Counted from the stretch's first letter, positions 42,617-51,729 are shown. The stretch: 64,000 bases of DNA from Stomatobaculum sp. (GCA_017449925.1 JAFSYO010000134.1:1-64000); one strand, 5' to 3'. Notes: generated by a model from the sequence alone, not told the origin. A program made the numbers and translations.

Positions 42617-43300
42617 TCAGAGCTTTCCGCCGATTCCGTACTGCCTGTAGTAATCGTCGATGCGTCCCTTCAGCTCATCGTCGATGATGACTTTTCCCTT
42701 ATAGGGCTGATTCCAGAGATGCTCCACCACTTCCTTCATGGTGACGATGGCGCAGGTCTTCATGCCGTAGGTCTCCGCGACCTCCTGCAGGGCGCTTTTT
42801 TCTCCCTGGCCCCGCTCGCAGCGGTCCACGCTGACCACAAGGCCCAGGACTTCCACGTCTCCCTGCGCCTTCAGAATGGGCATAGTCTCCGCGATGCTGG
42901 TCCCTGCCGTGGTCACATCCTCGATGATGACCACCTTGTCTCCGTCCTTTATGGGGCTGCCGAGAAGGATGCCCTTATCCCCGTGGTCCTTGACTTCTTT
43001 CCGGTTAGAGCAGTAGCCGATATCCGCTCCGCAGAGAGCGGAAAGCTCCATGGATGCCGCCACACAGAGCGGGATCCCCTTGTAGGCCGGTCCGAACAGG
43101 ATCTGGAAATCCGTCCCAAAGTTCCCGCGGATGGCCTGGGCGTAGTAGGCGCCCAGTCTCTGCAGCTGGGAACCGGTGCGGTAAAAACCTGTATTTACGA
43201 AGAAGGGGGTCTTCCTGCCGCTCTTGGTCACGAAATCACCGAATTTCAGGACCTGGCAGTCGATCATAAATTCAATAAACTCTTTTTTGTACTGTTCCAT
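42617..43300 (-). CDS. pyrE: Orotate phosphoribosyltransferase
   Basis: Makes OMP from orotate and PRPP. It has 227 residues from the ATG at 43300 (MEQYKKEFIEFMIDCQVLKF), with GGAGC upstream and an 11-nt gap to pyrD. The PRPP loop is KVVIIEDVTTAGTSIAE near 130, with FGPAYKGIPL near 72 and YCSNRKEVKDHGD near 95. This length and the GFYRTG block fit the longer PyrE of Clostridia. Confidence 0.96.
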   Translation of the reverse strand: MEQYKKEFIEFMIDCQVLKFGDFVTKSGRKTPFFVNTGFYRTGSQLQRLGAYYAQAIRGNFGTDFQILFGPAYKGIPLCVAASMELSALCGADIGYCSNRKEVKDHGDKGILLGSPIKDGDKVVIIEDVTTAGTSIAETMPILKAQGDVEVLGLVVSVDRCERGQGEKSALQEVAETYGMKTCAIVTMKEVVEHLWNQPYKGKVIIDDELKGRIDDYYRQYGIGGKL

Positions 43301-43310
43301 CTGTGCTCCT

Positions 43311-44240
43311 TCAGTCCTTGACTGCTCCCACAAGATCTGTCACGCGTTCCACGCCATATCTTAGCATATAATCCCGTATCCCGTCCACGATTTCAGCCGT
43401 TACGTGAGGGTTGATGAAATTTGCTGTCCCCACTGCCACCGCGGAGGCACCCGCCAGCAGAAATTCAATGGCATCCTCCGCGCAGGCAATGCCTCCCATA
43501 CCGATGACAGGCAGCTTCACCGCTCTGGCGGCCTGGTATACCATCCTGACCGCCACCGGTTTGATGGCGGGTCCGGACATGCCGCCGGTCTTATTGGCCA
43601 GGACAAAGTTCCTCCGGTGGATGTCGATCTTCATGCCGGTCAGGGTGTTGATCAGGGACAGTGCATCCGCACCGCCATCCTCAGCCGCTTTCGCGATCTC
43701 GGTAATATCCGTCACGTTAGGAGTCAGCTTCATGATGACCGGCTGCTTCGAGACGCGCTTTACCGCCTCCGTCACTTTCCGCACCATGGCAGGATCCTGA
43801 CCGAAGGCCTTTCCGCCTTCATGTACATTCGGGCAGGAAATATTGATCTCCAGCATATCCACCGGCTGCTCCGACAGGCGTTCCGCCACGTCGATATAGT
43901 CCTCGATGGTGTGGCCGCAGATATTGACGATGATCTTTGTGTCATACTGCTTCAGGAAGGGAATATCTCTTTTGATAAAAACATCGATCCCGGGGCCCTG
44001 AAGGCCGATGGCGTTCAGCATGCCTGCGGTCACTTCACAGACTCTGGGGGTGGGATTCCCGTTCCAGGGTTCGTTCGCGATGCCCTTGGTGACCACAGCG
44101 CCCAGACCGTTCAGGTCCACGAATTCAGAGTACTCTTCGCCGGAGCCGAAGGTCCCGCTGCAGGTCATCACCGGATTCTTCAGTTCCACGCCGGCAATAT
44201 TCACGGAAAGATCCGGCGTGTATTTTTTTGTCTCTGTCAA
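43311..44240 (-). CDS. pyrD: Dihydroorotate dehydrogenase, NAD-linked (PyrDB type)
   Basis: Catalytic subunit of the PyrD-PyrK complex. The likely start is TTG at 44240, right after GGAGGAGGT and sharing a TTGA overlap with the pyrK stop; an upstream ATG would run deep into pyrK. This gives 309 residues starting (Leu/Met)TETKKYTPDLSVNIAG. The FMN and active-site blocks CSGTFGSGEEYSEF near 23, EINISCPNVHEGGKAFGQDP near 125 (Cys is the catalytic base of class 1B) and IGMGGIACAEDAIEFL near 247 are present. Confidence 0.95.
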   Translation of the reverse strand: MTETKKYTPDLSVNIAGVELKNPVMTCSGTFGSGEEYSEFVDLNGLGAVVTKGIANEPWNGNPTPRVCEVTAGMLNAIGLQGPGIDVFIKRDIPFLKQYDTKIIVNICGHTIEDYIDVAERLSEQPVDMLEINISCPNVHEGGKAFGQDPAMVRKVTEAVKRVSKQPVIMKLTPNVTDITEIAKAAEDGGADALSLINTLTGMKIDIHRRNFVLANKTGGMSGPAIKPVAVRMVYQAARAVKLPVIGMGGIACAEDAIEFLLAGASAVAVGTANFINPHVTAEIVDGIRDYMLRYGVERVTDLVGAVKD

Positions 44241-45016
44241 AGCACTACCTCCTCCGCGCGGAACACGGGACCGTCCTTGCAGACGCGCTTGTTTTTCACA
44301 TTGGAGTGGCTGTCCGTCTCTGTTGAGGGCGTCACGCAGCCAAGACATGCCCCGACTCCGCAGGCCATCCGTTCTTCCATGGAGACCCAGAGGGGGATAT
44401 TTCTTTCAGCCGCATAACGCTTCAGGGCCGCCAGCATGGGCTTTGGCCCGCAGCTTAAAATAGCCGCAGGCACATATCCGCTCTCCAGAAGGGCATCGAT
44501 CACTGTTCCCTTCGTCCCGAAGCTTCCGTCCTCCGTCGCCGTGATTACCTGGTCTGCGGCAGCATCGAACTCTTCTCTAAGGAACATGGTCCTGTCGTTC
44601 CGGTACCCAAGAACTGCAGTCTTCTTTCCGGGAAGGCGTTTTAAAAGCTCCAGCAGCGGCGGGACGCCGATCCCACCGCCAATCACGCAGCAATCGGGAA
44701 GATCCGCCGGAAATCCATTTCCCAGAGGACCGAGGACCGAAAGGCCCTCTCCAGTCTTCATGGCGGAAAGGGCTTCCGTTCCCGCGCCCTTCGCCGTCAC
44801 CCGGTACACCAGGCGGAGCTCCCCGGAGAGAGCGTCTGCGCCGCAGATGCTGATGGGCCGCGGCAGAAGCCGCGCGGCGTCGTTCAGGTACACATTAACA
44901 AACTGGCCGGGCACTGCCGCTGCCGCGATCTGCGGTGCCTTCAGCCTGAGATCATAGATCCCCTCGCAGAGTTCTTCCTGCTTAAGGACCACGGTCCTTT
45001 CTTTTACTTTTGTCAT
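44237..45016 (-). CDS. pyrK: Dihydroorotate dehydrogenase electron-transfer subunit
   Basis: Passes electrons from PyrD to NAD+ using FAD and a 2Fe-2S cluster. It has 259 residues. The FAD-binding block LLPRPISICGAD is near 50, the NAD region CCVIGGGIGVPPLLELL near 108, and the cluster cysteines CGVGACLGC plus a fourth Cys (RVCKDGP) near 220-245. Its stop overlaps the pyrD start by four bases. Confidence 0.96.
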   Translation of the reverse strand: MTKVKERTVVLKQEELCEGIYDLRLKAPQIAAAAVPGQFVNVYLNDAARLLPRPISICGADALSGELRLVYRVTAKGAGTEALSAMKTGEGLSVLGPLGNGFPADLPDCCVIGGGIGVPPLLELLKRLPGKKTAVLGYRNDRTMFLREEFDAAADQVITATEDGSFGTKGTVIDALLESGYVPAAILSCGPKPMLAALKRYAAERNIPLWVSMEERMACGVGACLGCVTPSTETDSHSNVKNKRVCKDGPVFRAEEVVL

Positions 45017-45080
45017 TCCCTGCTCCTTGTTCCCTGTCAGATTAAAGCGGACATTCGCAATCCGCTTCGCTCCTTGCGGT

Positions 45081-45998
45081 TCAGAATACGGACTGGATGT
45101 CCTTGATCATATCAATGACCGCCTGCCTGGACGCCTGCTCGAAATTCTCGGCGCCGAACTGACGGTAGCTTTCTTTCTTCCACGCGGCAATGATCCCGCG
45201 GGAGGAGTTCACCACGGCGCCGATGCCTTCTTTGTCAAAGGCCCGCTTCAGGTCCTCTGCCGTTCCTCCCTGGGCGCCGTAGCCCGGCACCAGGAAAAAG
45301 GTATGGGGCATAATGACCCGGAGCTCAGACAGCATCTCCGGATAAGTGGCTCCCACCACTGCGCCGACATTGGACCACTCTCCGTCCATGCTCATGGCTC
45401 CCCACTCCATTACCTTGTCCGCCACATGCTCGTAAAGCGGCTTCCCGTCGATCAGGCGGTCCTGGAACTCCCCGCCGGAGGGATTGGAAGTTTTGACCAG
45501 TATGAAAATGCCTTTGTCGTACTTATTGCAGGCCTCCACGAAGGGCTTCACGCCGTCCGTTCCGAAATAGGGATTCACTGTCACCATATCTGTGCCGAAA
45601 GCGGAGAATTCCTTCTCTCCGATCTGTACCGCGCCAAGATGCCCCGCCGCATACGCCGCGGAAGTGGAGCCGATATCACCGCGCTTCGCGTCTCCGATAA
45701 CGATAAGGCCCTTCTCCTGGCAGTACCGGACAGTCTTCTCATAAGCGACAAGTCCCGGGATGCCGAACTGCTCATACATCGCGATCTGAGGCTTCACGGA
45801 AGGGATCAGGTCCCAGGTGGCGTCGATGATCGCCTTGTTGAACTGCCATACGGCTTCCGCCGCGCCCTCCGGATTCGCGCCCTTCTCTTCGAAGGCCTTT
45901 GCCGTAATATGTTCAGGAATATAGGAGAGCATCGGATCAAGCCCTACACAGATGGGTGCGCCCGTTTCTCTGATTTTCTGGATCAATTTGCGGATCAT
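45081..45998 (-). CDS. pyrF: Orotidine-5'-phosphate decarboxylase, type 2
   Basis: Last step of UMP synthesis. It has 305 residues from the ATG at 45998 (MIRKLIQKIRETGAPICVGL), just after AAAGGAGG. The long form with ICVGLDPML near 17, GLIVIGDAKRGDIGSTSAAY near 97 and the loop FFLVPGYGAQGGTAEDL near 232 is the type 2 (PyrF2) enzyme. First gene of the pyr operon. Confidence 0.96.
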   Translation of the reverse strand: MIRKLIQKIRETGAPICVGLDPMLSYIPEHITAKAFEEKGANPEGAAEAVWQFNKAIIDATWDLIPSVKPQIAMYEQFGIPGLVAYEKTVRYCQEKGLIVIGDAKRGDIGSTSAAYAAGHLGAVQIGEKEFSAFGTDMVTVNPYFGTDGVKPFVEACNKYDKGIFILVKTSNPSGGEFQDRLIDGKPLYEHVADKVMEWGAMSMDGEWSNVGAVVGATYPEMLSELRVIMPHTFFLVPGYGAQGGTAEDLKRAFDKEGIGAVVNSSRGIIAAWKKESYRQFGAENFEQASRQAVIDMIKDIQSVF

Positions 45999-46034
45999 GC
46001 GATCCTCCTTTCTCTGCACTGGTCGTTTTATCAG

Positions 46035-46063
46035 AGTATACCTTTTTTCTTTTCTTCAGGCAA
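46035..46063 (-). promoter_or_regulatory. Promoter of the pyrF-pyrK-pyrD-pyrE operon
   Basis: On the minus strand TTGCCT (46058-46063), a purine-rich 17-nt spacer and TATACT (46035-46040). The leader to pyrF is only about 30 nt, too short for a PyrR attenuator. Confidence 0.7.
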
Positions 46064-46120
46064 TGAACAATTCCGAGGTACAAAGCATTCCGAGTCAGGG
46101 GTGCGGCCCCCCGGGAATTG

Positions 46121-46129
46121 TGCTATACT
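46121..46129 (+). promoter_or_regulatory. Extended -10 promoter of the GNAT gene
   Basis: TGC directly before TATACT (46124-46129) forms an extended -10 element 43 nt upstream of the start at 46172. No good -35 is seen. Confidence 0.45.
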
Positions 46130-46171
46130 GATGCCGGCACCATCAGATCAGCCACAGGAGACAATATAAAT

Positions 46172-46948
46172 ATGAAATATACAGAACAGAATAAATTGAC
46201 GAAAGCACAGCAGGAGCAGGTTAAAACGCTCCTGGAGAAATGCCGGGAAAAGGAAGCCTTTACTCTTTCTTTCCCAATGCATGAACCTCAGGTCAAATAT
46301 TTTCTTGCCGAGGAGGAAGACGGACAGGTCCGAGGCGCCCTGGCGCTGTGCCGTTTTTCTCCCTCGGAATACGAAATGCTTGCCTTCACTGATCCGGATC
46401 TCCGGAATCAGGGGATCTTCCGGAAGCTGTGGGATACCGCAAAAATGACCCTCCCAATGAACACAGAAGACCGCATCCAGGTCCGGGCCGCCGTTGATGA
46501 GGCCTGCCTGGATGCCGCAGCTGTACTGAAGGCCCTGCATGCCCGTTTCCGTTCTGAAGAGATGGAAATGCGCGGCAGCACAGAGACCGCCTCCGCCGGC
46601 GCTGGCAGTGAATACGCTTTCCGGAAGACTGCAAAGCCGGACCAGGACGGCGCTATCTGCTACGAAGCTGCAGATAAGACCACCCGGGAATCCGTGTTCC
46701 GCAGCTACATCATACCGTACTCGCCGGAACGCTGTTTTGTCCTGCGGGTCGCTGTCAGAAAGGGGCTGGAAGGAAAAGGCATCGGGAGCCTCGTCTTCCC
46801 TGAATTTATGCGCGTGCTTCTCAAGGAAGGGTACCAGACGGTCACTCTGCAGGTCTCCGGAGCAAACGAGGCAGCAGTAAAGCTGTACGAAAAAGCCGGA
46901 TTTGAGACCACCCGTTCATTAAAATACTACGAGATCCCGCTGAAATAG
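46172..46948 (+). CDS. GNAT-family N-acetyltransferase
   Basis: 258 residues from the ATG at 46172 (MKYTEQNKLTKAQQEQVKTL), after AGGAGA. The C-terminal GNAT domain is clear: acetyl-CoA loop EGKGIGSLVFPEFM near 208, then VSGANEAAVKLYEKAGF near 233. The N-terminal half also looks like a diverged GNAT domain (FTDPDLRNQGIFRKLW near 75), so the protein is likely a tandem GNAT. The substrate is unknown. A strong terminator follows. Confidence 0.88.
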   Translation: MKYTEQNKLTKAQQEQVKTLLEKCREKEAFTLSFPMHEPQVKYFLAEEEDGQVRGALALCRFSPSEYEMLAFTDPDLRNQGIFRKLWDTAKMTLPMNTEDRIQVRAAVDEACLDAAAVLKALHARFRSEEMEMRGSTETASAGAGSEYAFRKTAKPDQDGAICYEAADKTTRESVFRSYIIPYSPERCFVLRVAVRKGLEGKGIGSLVFPEFMRVLLKEGYQTVTLQVSGANEAAVKLYEKAGFETTRSLKYYEIPLK

Positions 46949-46965
46949 TGTTCATGTCTGACGAA

Positions 46966-47006
46966 AGGAGGGATGCTGCACACTGCAGCATCCCTCCTGT
47001 TTTTTT
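46966..47006 (+). terminator. Terminator after the GNAT gene
   Basis: A perfect 15-bp stem AGGAGGGATGCTGCA (46966-46980) with TGCAGCATCCCTCCT (46984-46998), then G and seven T. Confidence 0.92.
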
Positions 47007-47027
47007 CCTGTTTATTTAGTCAGCGGC

Positions 47028-47741
47028 TCACCGCTTTCCTCTTTCAAACCCGCTCTGCAGCTCGATCCGTTTCCGGATCGCCAGCATTTTCTCATCCGTC
47101 CCGGCAATCAGGTCCGCGCACTCTTTCAGTTCCTGGCTGATTTCTTCTCCGTCCGGGATCTCCTTTTTGTATTTCAGTTCATGATCCAGACTGGCCCAGA
47201 AGTCCATGGCCATGGTCCGGATCTGGATCTCGACGCGCATATAGCGCATCTTTTCCGAAAAGAACACCGGCGCCTCCACGATCATGTGGAAGGACCGATA
47301 TCCGTTGTCTTTTGGAAATCTGATGTAGTCCTTGATATTGACGACCATAATGTCGTCCTGACGCATCAGCATGTCCGCGACATCGTAAATATCATCCACA
47401 AAGGGACAGATCACGCGGACGCCGGCCACATCGTCCAGATTCTCCATCATGGAAGACAGAGAAATGGGATATCCTCTGCGCTGCAGTTTCTCGATGACAC
47501 TTATGGGCTTCTTAACCCGGGATTTGATCAGTTCGATGGGATTCCGCTTGTTCCTGACGCTCAGCTCGTCGTTCAGGACCTCCAGGCGGGTCTTCACCTC
47601 ACGGATCGCACAGTTGTACATCATCATTGCTTCCTGAAACTGATGCGTCCACTCTCCCATGCTGTCCGGCACCTGGACCACGTCCTCCCCGGAGAGGACG
47701 GACATATCCACACCGTAGTTGTAGTTCTTGCTGATATCCAT
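47028..47741 (-). CDS. Small alarmone synthetase (RelA/SpoT-like (p)ppGpp synthetase)
   Basis: The 237 residues carry only a synthetase domain, without the HD hydrolase or the regulatory half of Rel. The conserved blocks are NLDDVAGVRVICPFVDDIYD near 102, RFPKDNGYRSFHMIV near 142 (GYRS binds the nucleotide) and VEIQIRTMAMDFWASLDHEL near 172. Such RelP/RelQ-type enzymes are tetramers switched on by stress. It follows the Mrp gene after 4 nt and is probably co-transcribed. A terminator lies just past its end on the other strand. Confidence 0.92.
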   Translation of the reverse strand: MDISKNYNYGVDMSVLSGEDVVQVPDSMGEWTHQFQEAMMMYNCAIREVKTRLEVLNDELSVRNKRNPIELIKSRVKKPISVIEKLQRRGYPISLSSMMENLDDVAGVRVICPFVDDIYDVADMLMRQDDIMVVNIKDYIRFPKDNGYRSFHMIVEAPVFFSEKMRYMRVEIQIRTMAMDFWASLDHELKYKKEIPDGEEISQELKECADLIAGTDEKMLAIRKRIELQSGFERGKR

Positions 47742-47745
47742 AGGT

Positions 47746-48576
47746 TTAGGGTTTCACTCCTGTAACCAGATCGACTGCGGGGTCGATCCAGTCTGCATCC
47801 AGATACTCCACCGTACCCTCGTCCACAGCCGAGGCGTTCTTCGGATCGATGGGCGCCTTTGCAAGCACAGGGATCCCGTGACGCGCGGCAACTTCCTCGA
47901 CTTTGCTCTCTCCAAAGACCTCGTACCGCTTTCCGCAGTCCGGGCACACAAAATAGCTCATGTTCTCAATGATCCCGAGGATCGGGATATTCATTTCCTC
48001 CGCCATGTTCACTGCTTTGGCAACGATCATGGAGACCAGGTCCTGGGGACTGGTAACGATCACGATGCCTTCCACCGGCAGCGACTGGAAAACGGTCAGC
48101 GGGACATCCCCCGTCCCCGGAGGCATATCCACGAACAGATAGTCGATGTCCTTCCACCAGACCTCGCTCCAGAACTGCTTTACCACATTGGCTATGACCG
48201 GCCCTCTCCAGATCACCGGGTCCGTATCATTGTCCAGAAGCAGATTGGAACTGATGATGGAGATCCCCGTGGCCGATTTCACCGGGACCATCAGTTCATT
48301 GTGGGCGGTCAGCCCGCTCCTGCTGACACCGAAGGCCTTAGGAATGGATGGTCCTGTCACATCAGCGTCCAGAATCCCTACCTGGAATCCTCTCGCCCTG
48401 GTCTTCGCCGCCAGAAGGCTGGTCACCAGGGATTTTCCTACGCCTCCCTTACCGCTGACCACGCCGATCACATGCTTTACAGAAGATTCATTGTTCAGAT
48501 CTACCTTAAAATTCGGCTTCGGCGGCTCCGGCATTTTTCTGGCCTGTCCGCCGGCATTTTGCTCATTATTCGACAT
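47746..48576 (-). CDS. mrp: Mrp/NBP35-type Fe-S cluster carrier ATPase
   Basis: A P-loop ATPase that carries 4Fe-4S clusters to apoproteins. It has 276 residues. The deviant Walker A GVVSGKGGVGKSLVTSL is near 39-55, DADVTGPSIPKAFG near 70, VDMPPGTGDVPLT near 150 and the bridging CxxC pair VCPDCGK near 210. The N-terminus is short and lacks the DUF59 domain of some Mrp proteins. The ribosome site is weak (GAGG). Confidence 0.94.
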   Translation of the reverse strand: MSNNEQNAGGQARKMPEPPKPNFKVDLNNESSVKHVIGVVSGKGGVGKSLVTSLLAAKTRARGFQVGILDADVTGPSIPKAFGVSRSGLTAHNELMVPVKSATGISIISSNLLLDNDTDPVIWRGPVIANVVKQFWSEVWWKDIDYLFVDMPPGTGDVPLTVFQSLPVEGIVIVTSPQDLVSMIVAKAVNMAEEMNIPILGIIENMSYFVCPDCGKRYEVFGESKVEEVAARHGIPVLAKAPIDPKNASAVDEGTVEYLDADWIDPAVDLVTGVKP

Positions 48577-48615
48577 ATTTTATAACCTCAGGCTGTTTTT
48601 TTCAGACTATTCCCT

Positions 48616-48644
48616 AGTCTACACTATTCCGGTGTTTTTAGCAA
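48616..48644 (-). promoter_or_regulatory. Promoter of the mrp-alarmone synthetase pair
   Basis: On the minus strand TTGCTA (48639-48644), 17 nt, TAGACT (48616-48621), about 40 nt before mrp. Confidence 0.5.
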
Positions 48645-48802
48645 TCCGCCGAAAAGTTAAGTTTCTGCTAATTTCCCGCAAAAAAGCCCTGTATCCCGGG
48701 TACGGGGAATGCCGGTCATTATGCTTCCTTTTCTCTCCCGGATATGACATACTATTGATGATGCATCATGAAATGAACTGATCAACCAGAAGGAGGCCAT
48801 CC

Positions 48803-49333
48803 ATGATCTACGGTAATGTACACAATGAGTTTTTCGAGCAGCAGGCAGCGCTTCTGCCGGCTCCTCTTTGTGCGGCGCTTCATTTCCTCAAAGACACTGA
48901 TCTTGCGGCCCATGAACCCGGCGTATTTAACATTGAGATCGCAGGCGTGCCCATGATCCTGCAGGTGCTGGATCTCAGCACAGCTCCCAGAGAGAGTCTC
49001 CGTCCCGAGATCCACAGGAAAAATATTGACGTGCAGTTCCTCGCTGCCGGCGGCCCGGAGGACGCAGGTTTCTGTAATGACGACGGTTCCCTTGCGGTCG
49101 ATGAGGATCTCCTGGACAAGCCGAGAGACATTCTTTTCTATAAAAACAATGCCGGCGGGGAAGGGCCGCGGGAAGGCCGGATCGCTCTGGAGGTCGGTAC
49201 CTACGCCGTCTATCTGCCCTGGGATGTCCATATCCCCGCCATCCAGGCAGGTCCGATCCCCTGTCCCATCCGGAAGATCGTCCTGAAGGTCCCTATGGCA
49301 GCCTGCCTGCCGCAGGGCATGTGGGATTTCTGA
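48803..49333 (+). CDS. YhcH/YjgK/YiaL-family protein (1)
   Basis: A 176-residue cupin-like beta-barrel protein of the family annotated as beta-galactosidase subunit beta. RKNIDVQFLAAGGPEDAGF near 72 and the metal-site region EVGTYAVYLPWDVHIPAIQA near 132 are typical, followed by PIRKIVLKVP. The family is linked with sialic acid and sugar-acid use; the reaction is not settled. AGAAGGAGG precedes the ATG. It is not adjacent to sugar genes here, but a second copy lies at 52715-53170. Confidence 0.88.
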   Translation: MIYGNVHNEFFEQQAALLPAPLCAALHFLKDTDLAAHEPGVFNIEIAGVPMILQVLDLSTAPRESLRPEIHRKNIDVQFLAAGGPEDAGFCNDDGSLAVDEDLLDKPRDILFYKNNAGGEGPREGRIALEVGTYAVYLPWDVHIPAIQAGPIPCPIRKIVLKVPMAACLPQGMWDF

Positions 49334-49369
49334 CCTGAAATCCTGAAACCCCGCAAAAGTATTCCTAGG

Positions 49370-49416
49370 AAAAGCCGCGGTTCTTTCTATATAAAGAAGA
49401 GAGCCGCGGCTTTTTT
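49370..49416. terminator. Bidirectional terminator between yhcH (1) and the epimerase-like gene
   Basis: AAAAGCCGCGG (49370-49380) and CCGCGGCTTTTTT (49404-49416) pair, with an inner TCTTTCT/AGAAGAGA extension. The A run and T run flank both sides, so it can act in both directions. Confidence 0.9.
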
Positions 49417-49450
49417 ATCTCAGTGGGAAAAGGATCCGGCCTGAATCAGA

Positions 49451-50380
49451 TCATCCCAGGGTCACGCCTGCAAGTTCCGCGCACCGAAGCAGGAACTTTC
49501 TGGCGTTTTCTTCCTTCAGCCACAGGTCATCGCCCGGGTGGCCCATGACTTCCACGGAAACGTGGACGTCATTCTTCAGTCCGGCCGGCTTGTCAAAGCT
49601 TGCAGCGGCCTTCAGAAGGGCTGCGCCCATTTCCGGCGTCAGCACGCCCTCGGTCTTCCATTCCGGAGCCCTTGCCACGTCCTTATGCAGATCTCCGAAG
49701 CAGGGATGAGAGGGATCCACGATGGCGTCGCAGAGATGGATCTGTGCGGTGTAAGCCTTCGCGCACTCGATGGACTCCAGGAGGTCGATGCCGCCCAGGG
49801 CCTCGTGGGCGCTGTCCCAGTGAATATATACGTTGGGGCAGGCCTCATGAATCGGTCCGAACCACTCCACCACTTCCTTGATGGGGCCGATCAGCTGCTT
49901 CTTGAAGGTATAGCGGTCCAGGGGCTCTATGGTCACTTCCATGCCCAGCTTCGCGCAGAATTCGCCCATCTCTATCATGGTGTCCGTCATGCGCTTCATG
50001 GCTTCATCCTTCAGGGCGTCCCCGGGATAATTGCCGCTGGGAATGCCGTAGCGGTTGTAGCCCGCAGCGGCGGAAAGCTCCGCATGCTTTTTCGCAAGCC
50101 CGATGGCGGCCTGTCTTCCGGCCTCGTCCAGATCGCACATGGAAAGCTTATGCTCTCCCAGGTAAGGCGCCACATAGGTCAACGCCGTGACATGATTGGA
50201 TTCCAGCAGATTCCGGACTCTTTTCTGGTATTCGGGAATCTGGAATGTGGTCAGCTCGACATTTCTGTAGCATCCCATATCCAGTGCCTTTTCCAGCACC
50301 TCCAGCATCCTCTTTTCATCGTGCCTGTAGGGAGTGAACACCTCCAGGAGATGTCCTGACATCAGCAGTCTCTGTGCCAT
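49451..50380 (-). CDS. Sugar phosphate isomerase/epimerase-like TIM barrel protein
   Basis: 309 residues from the ATG at 50380 (MAQRLLMSGHLLEVFTPYRH), after AAGGAGG. The fold resembles AP endonuclease family 2 and xylose isomerase-like barrels: EVTIEPLDRYTFKKQL near 158 and IHWDSAHEALGGIDLLESIE near 197 with likely metal ligands Glu, Asp and His. The nearest family label is sugar phosphate isomerase/epimerase; the substrate is not known. It diverges from the flavodiiron gene. Confidence 0.8.
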   Translation of the reverse strand: MAQRLLMSGHLLEVFTPYRHDEKRMLEVLEKALDMGCYRNVELTTFQIPEYQKRVRNLLESNHVTALTYVAPYLGEHKLSMCDLDEAGRQAAIGLAKKHAELSAAAGYNRYGIPSGNYPGDALKDEAMKRMTDTMIEMGEFCAKLGMEVTIEPLDRYTFKKQLIGPIKEVVEWFGPIHEACPNVYIHWDSAHEALGGIDLLESIECAKAYTAQIHLCDAIVDPSHPCFGDLHKDVARAPEWKTEGVLTPEMGAALLKAAASFDKPAGLKNDVHVSVEVMGHPGDDLWLKEENARKFLLRCAELAGVTLG

Positions 50381-50414
50381 ATGAAAACCTCCTTCTTCGT
50401 TTTTCTGTAAAACT

Positions 50415-50423
50415 GTGTTATAC
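50415..50423 (+). promoter_or_regulatory. Extended -10 promoter of the flavodiiron gene
   Basis: TGT directly before TATACT (50418-50423) gives an extended -10 element, about 50 nt before the start at 50473. Confidence 0.45.
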
Positions 50424-50472
50424 TTGCCTTTGAATATAAAATCTGAGCATTCTGAATGCAAAAGGAGAACTT

Positions 50473-51696
50473 ATGTATCAGACAGTGAAAATTTCCGATG
50501 ATATTTGGTATCTGGGTTCCAGCGACCGCAGGCTTGCTAAATTCGAGAACTGCTATCCCATTCCTGACGGCATCTCCTACAATTCCTATCTGGTCCTGGA
50601 TGAAAAGACCGTCCTTCTGGACACTGTGGACCACGCTGTTTCCGGAGTGTTCCTGGAGAATCTTGCGCACCTTCTGAACGGCAGAAAGCTTGACTACATC
50701 ATCGTGAACCACATGGAACCAGACCACGCGGCGACACTGGCTGATGTCCTGCTCCGCTATCCCGGCGCCACAGTGGTCGGCACCGCGAAGACCTTCGTCA
50801 TGATCCGCCAGTACTTCGACCTGAACCTGCAGGGCAAGATCCAGCAGGTCAAAGAGGGAGATACCCTCTGCGCCGGCAGACATACCTTCTCCTTCGTGAT
50901 GGCTCCCATGGTCCACTGGCCGGAAGTCATGGTCACATACGACCAGTGCTCGAAGATCCTCTTCTCCGCGGATGCCTTCGGCACCTTCGGCGCCCTGAAC
51001 GGCAATATCTTTGCGGACCATGTGGCCTTTGACCGCTACGAAGTCTCCGAAATGCGCCGGTACTACGCGAACATCGTCGGAAAGTACGGGACCCAGACCC
51101 AGACCCTGCTGAATAAAGCTTTGGGACTGGAAATCGAAATGATCTGCCCGCTGCACGGTCCGGTGTGGCGCGTCCCGAAGAAGATCGAATGGCTCATCGG
51201 AAAATACGCGAAGTGGGCCACCTACAAGCCGGAGGACCACGACGTGGTCATCTTCTACTCCTCCGTTTACGGCGGAACGGAAAATGCCTGTGAAGTCCTG
51301 GCCAATGCCCTCGGCGAGCTGAAGGTCCGCGGCATTAAAATGTACGATGTCTCCGTCACGGATGTGTCCTACCTGGTGGGCGAGGCTTTCCGCGCCAGCC
51401 ACCTGGTCTTCGCCGCCACGACCTACAACAACGCTCTCTTCCCGGCGATGGCTCACTTCATCGACGACCTGAAGGAGCACAACTTCCAGAACCGCACCAT
51501 CGCAGTGATGGAGAACGGCTCCTGGGCTCCGGTATCCGGCAAGAAGATGATGGAGTACTTCTCCGCCATGAAGAATATCACCTTCCTCGGCCAGACCATC
51601 ACCATGAAGTCCACTGTGAAGGAAGACCAGCGCGCCCAGATCGCGGCTCTCGCCGAAGAGATCGCAGCCTCCGTCGAGGAAGCAGACCGCCGCTGA
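50473..51696 (+). CDS. fprA: Flavodiiron protein (FprA-type oxygen/NO reductase)
   Basis: A 407-residue A-type flavoprotein that reduces O2 to water or NO to N2O in anaerobes. The lactamase-like diiron domain has VNHMEPDHAAT near 78 (H-x-E-x-D ligands), MVHWPEVMVTY near 146, SADAFGTFGALNG near 165 and CPLHGPVW near 227. The C-terminal flavodoxin domain starts near 255 with IFYSSVYGGTENACE. No rubredoxin domain is fused. It is monocistronic, with its own terminator, as is usual for oxygen defence genes. Confidence 0.95.
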   Translation: MYQTVKISDDIWYLGSSDRRLAKFENCYPIPDGISYNSYLVLDEKTVLLDTVDHAVSGVFLENLAHLLNGRKLDYIIVNHMEPDHAATLADVLLRYPGATVVGTAKTFVMIRQYFDLNLQGKIQQVKEGDTLCAGRHTFSFVMAPMVHWPEVMVTYDQCSKILFSADAFGTFGALNGNIFADHVAFDRYEVSEMRRYYANIVGKYGTQTQTLLNKALGLEIEMICPLHGPVWRVPKKIEWLIGKYAKWATYKPEDHDVVIFYSSVYGGTENACEVLANALGELKVRGIKMYDVSVTDVSYLVGEAFRASHLVFAATTYNNALFPAMAHFIDDLKEHNFQNRTIAVMENGSWAPVSGKKMMEYFSAMKNITFLGQTITMKSTVKEDQRAQIAALAEEIAASVEEADRR

Positions 51697-51729
51697 GAAC
51701 TGCTGATCCTCTTAATATGCTTATCATAT

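Noticed and set aside
45999..46034. PyrR attenuator in the pyr leader
   Set aside because: The leader is only about 30 nt and contains no anti-terminator/terminator pair.
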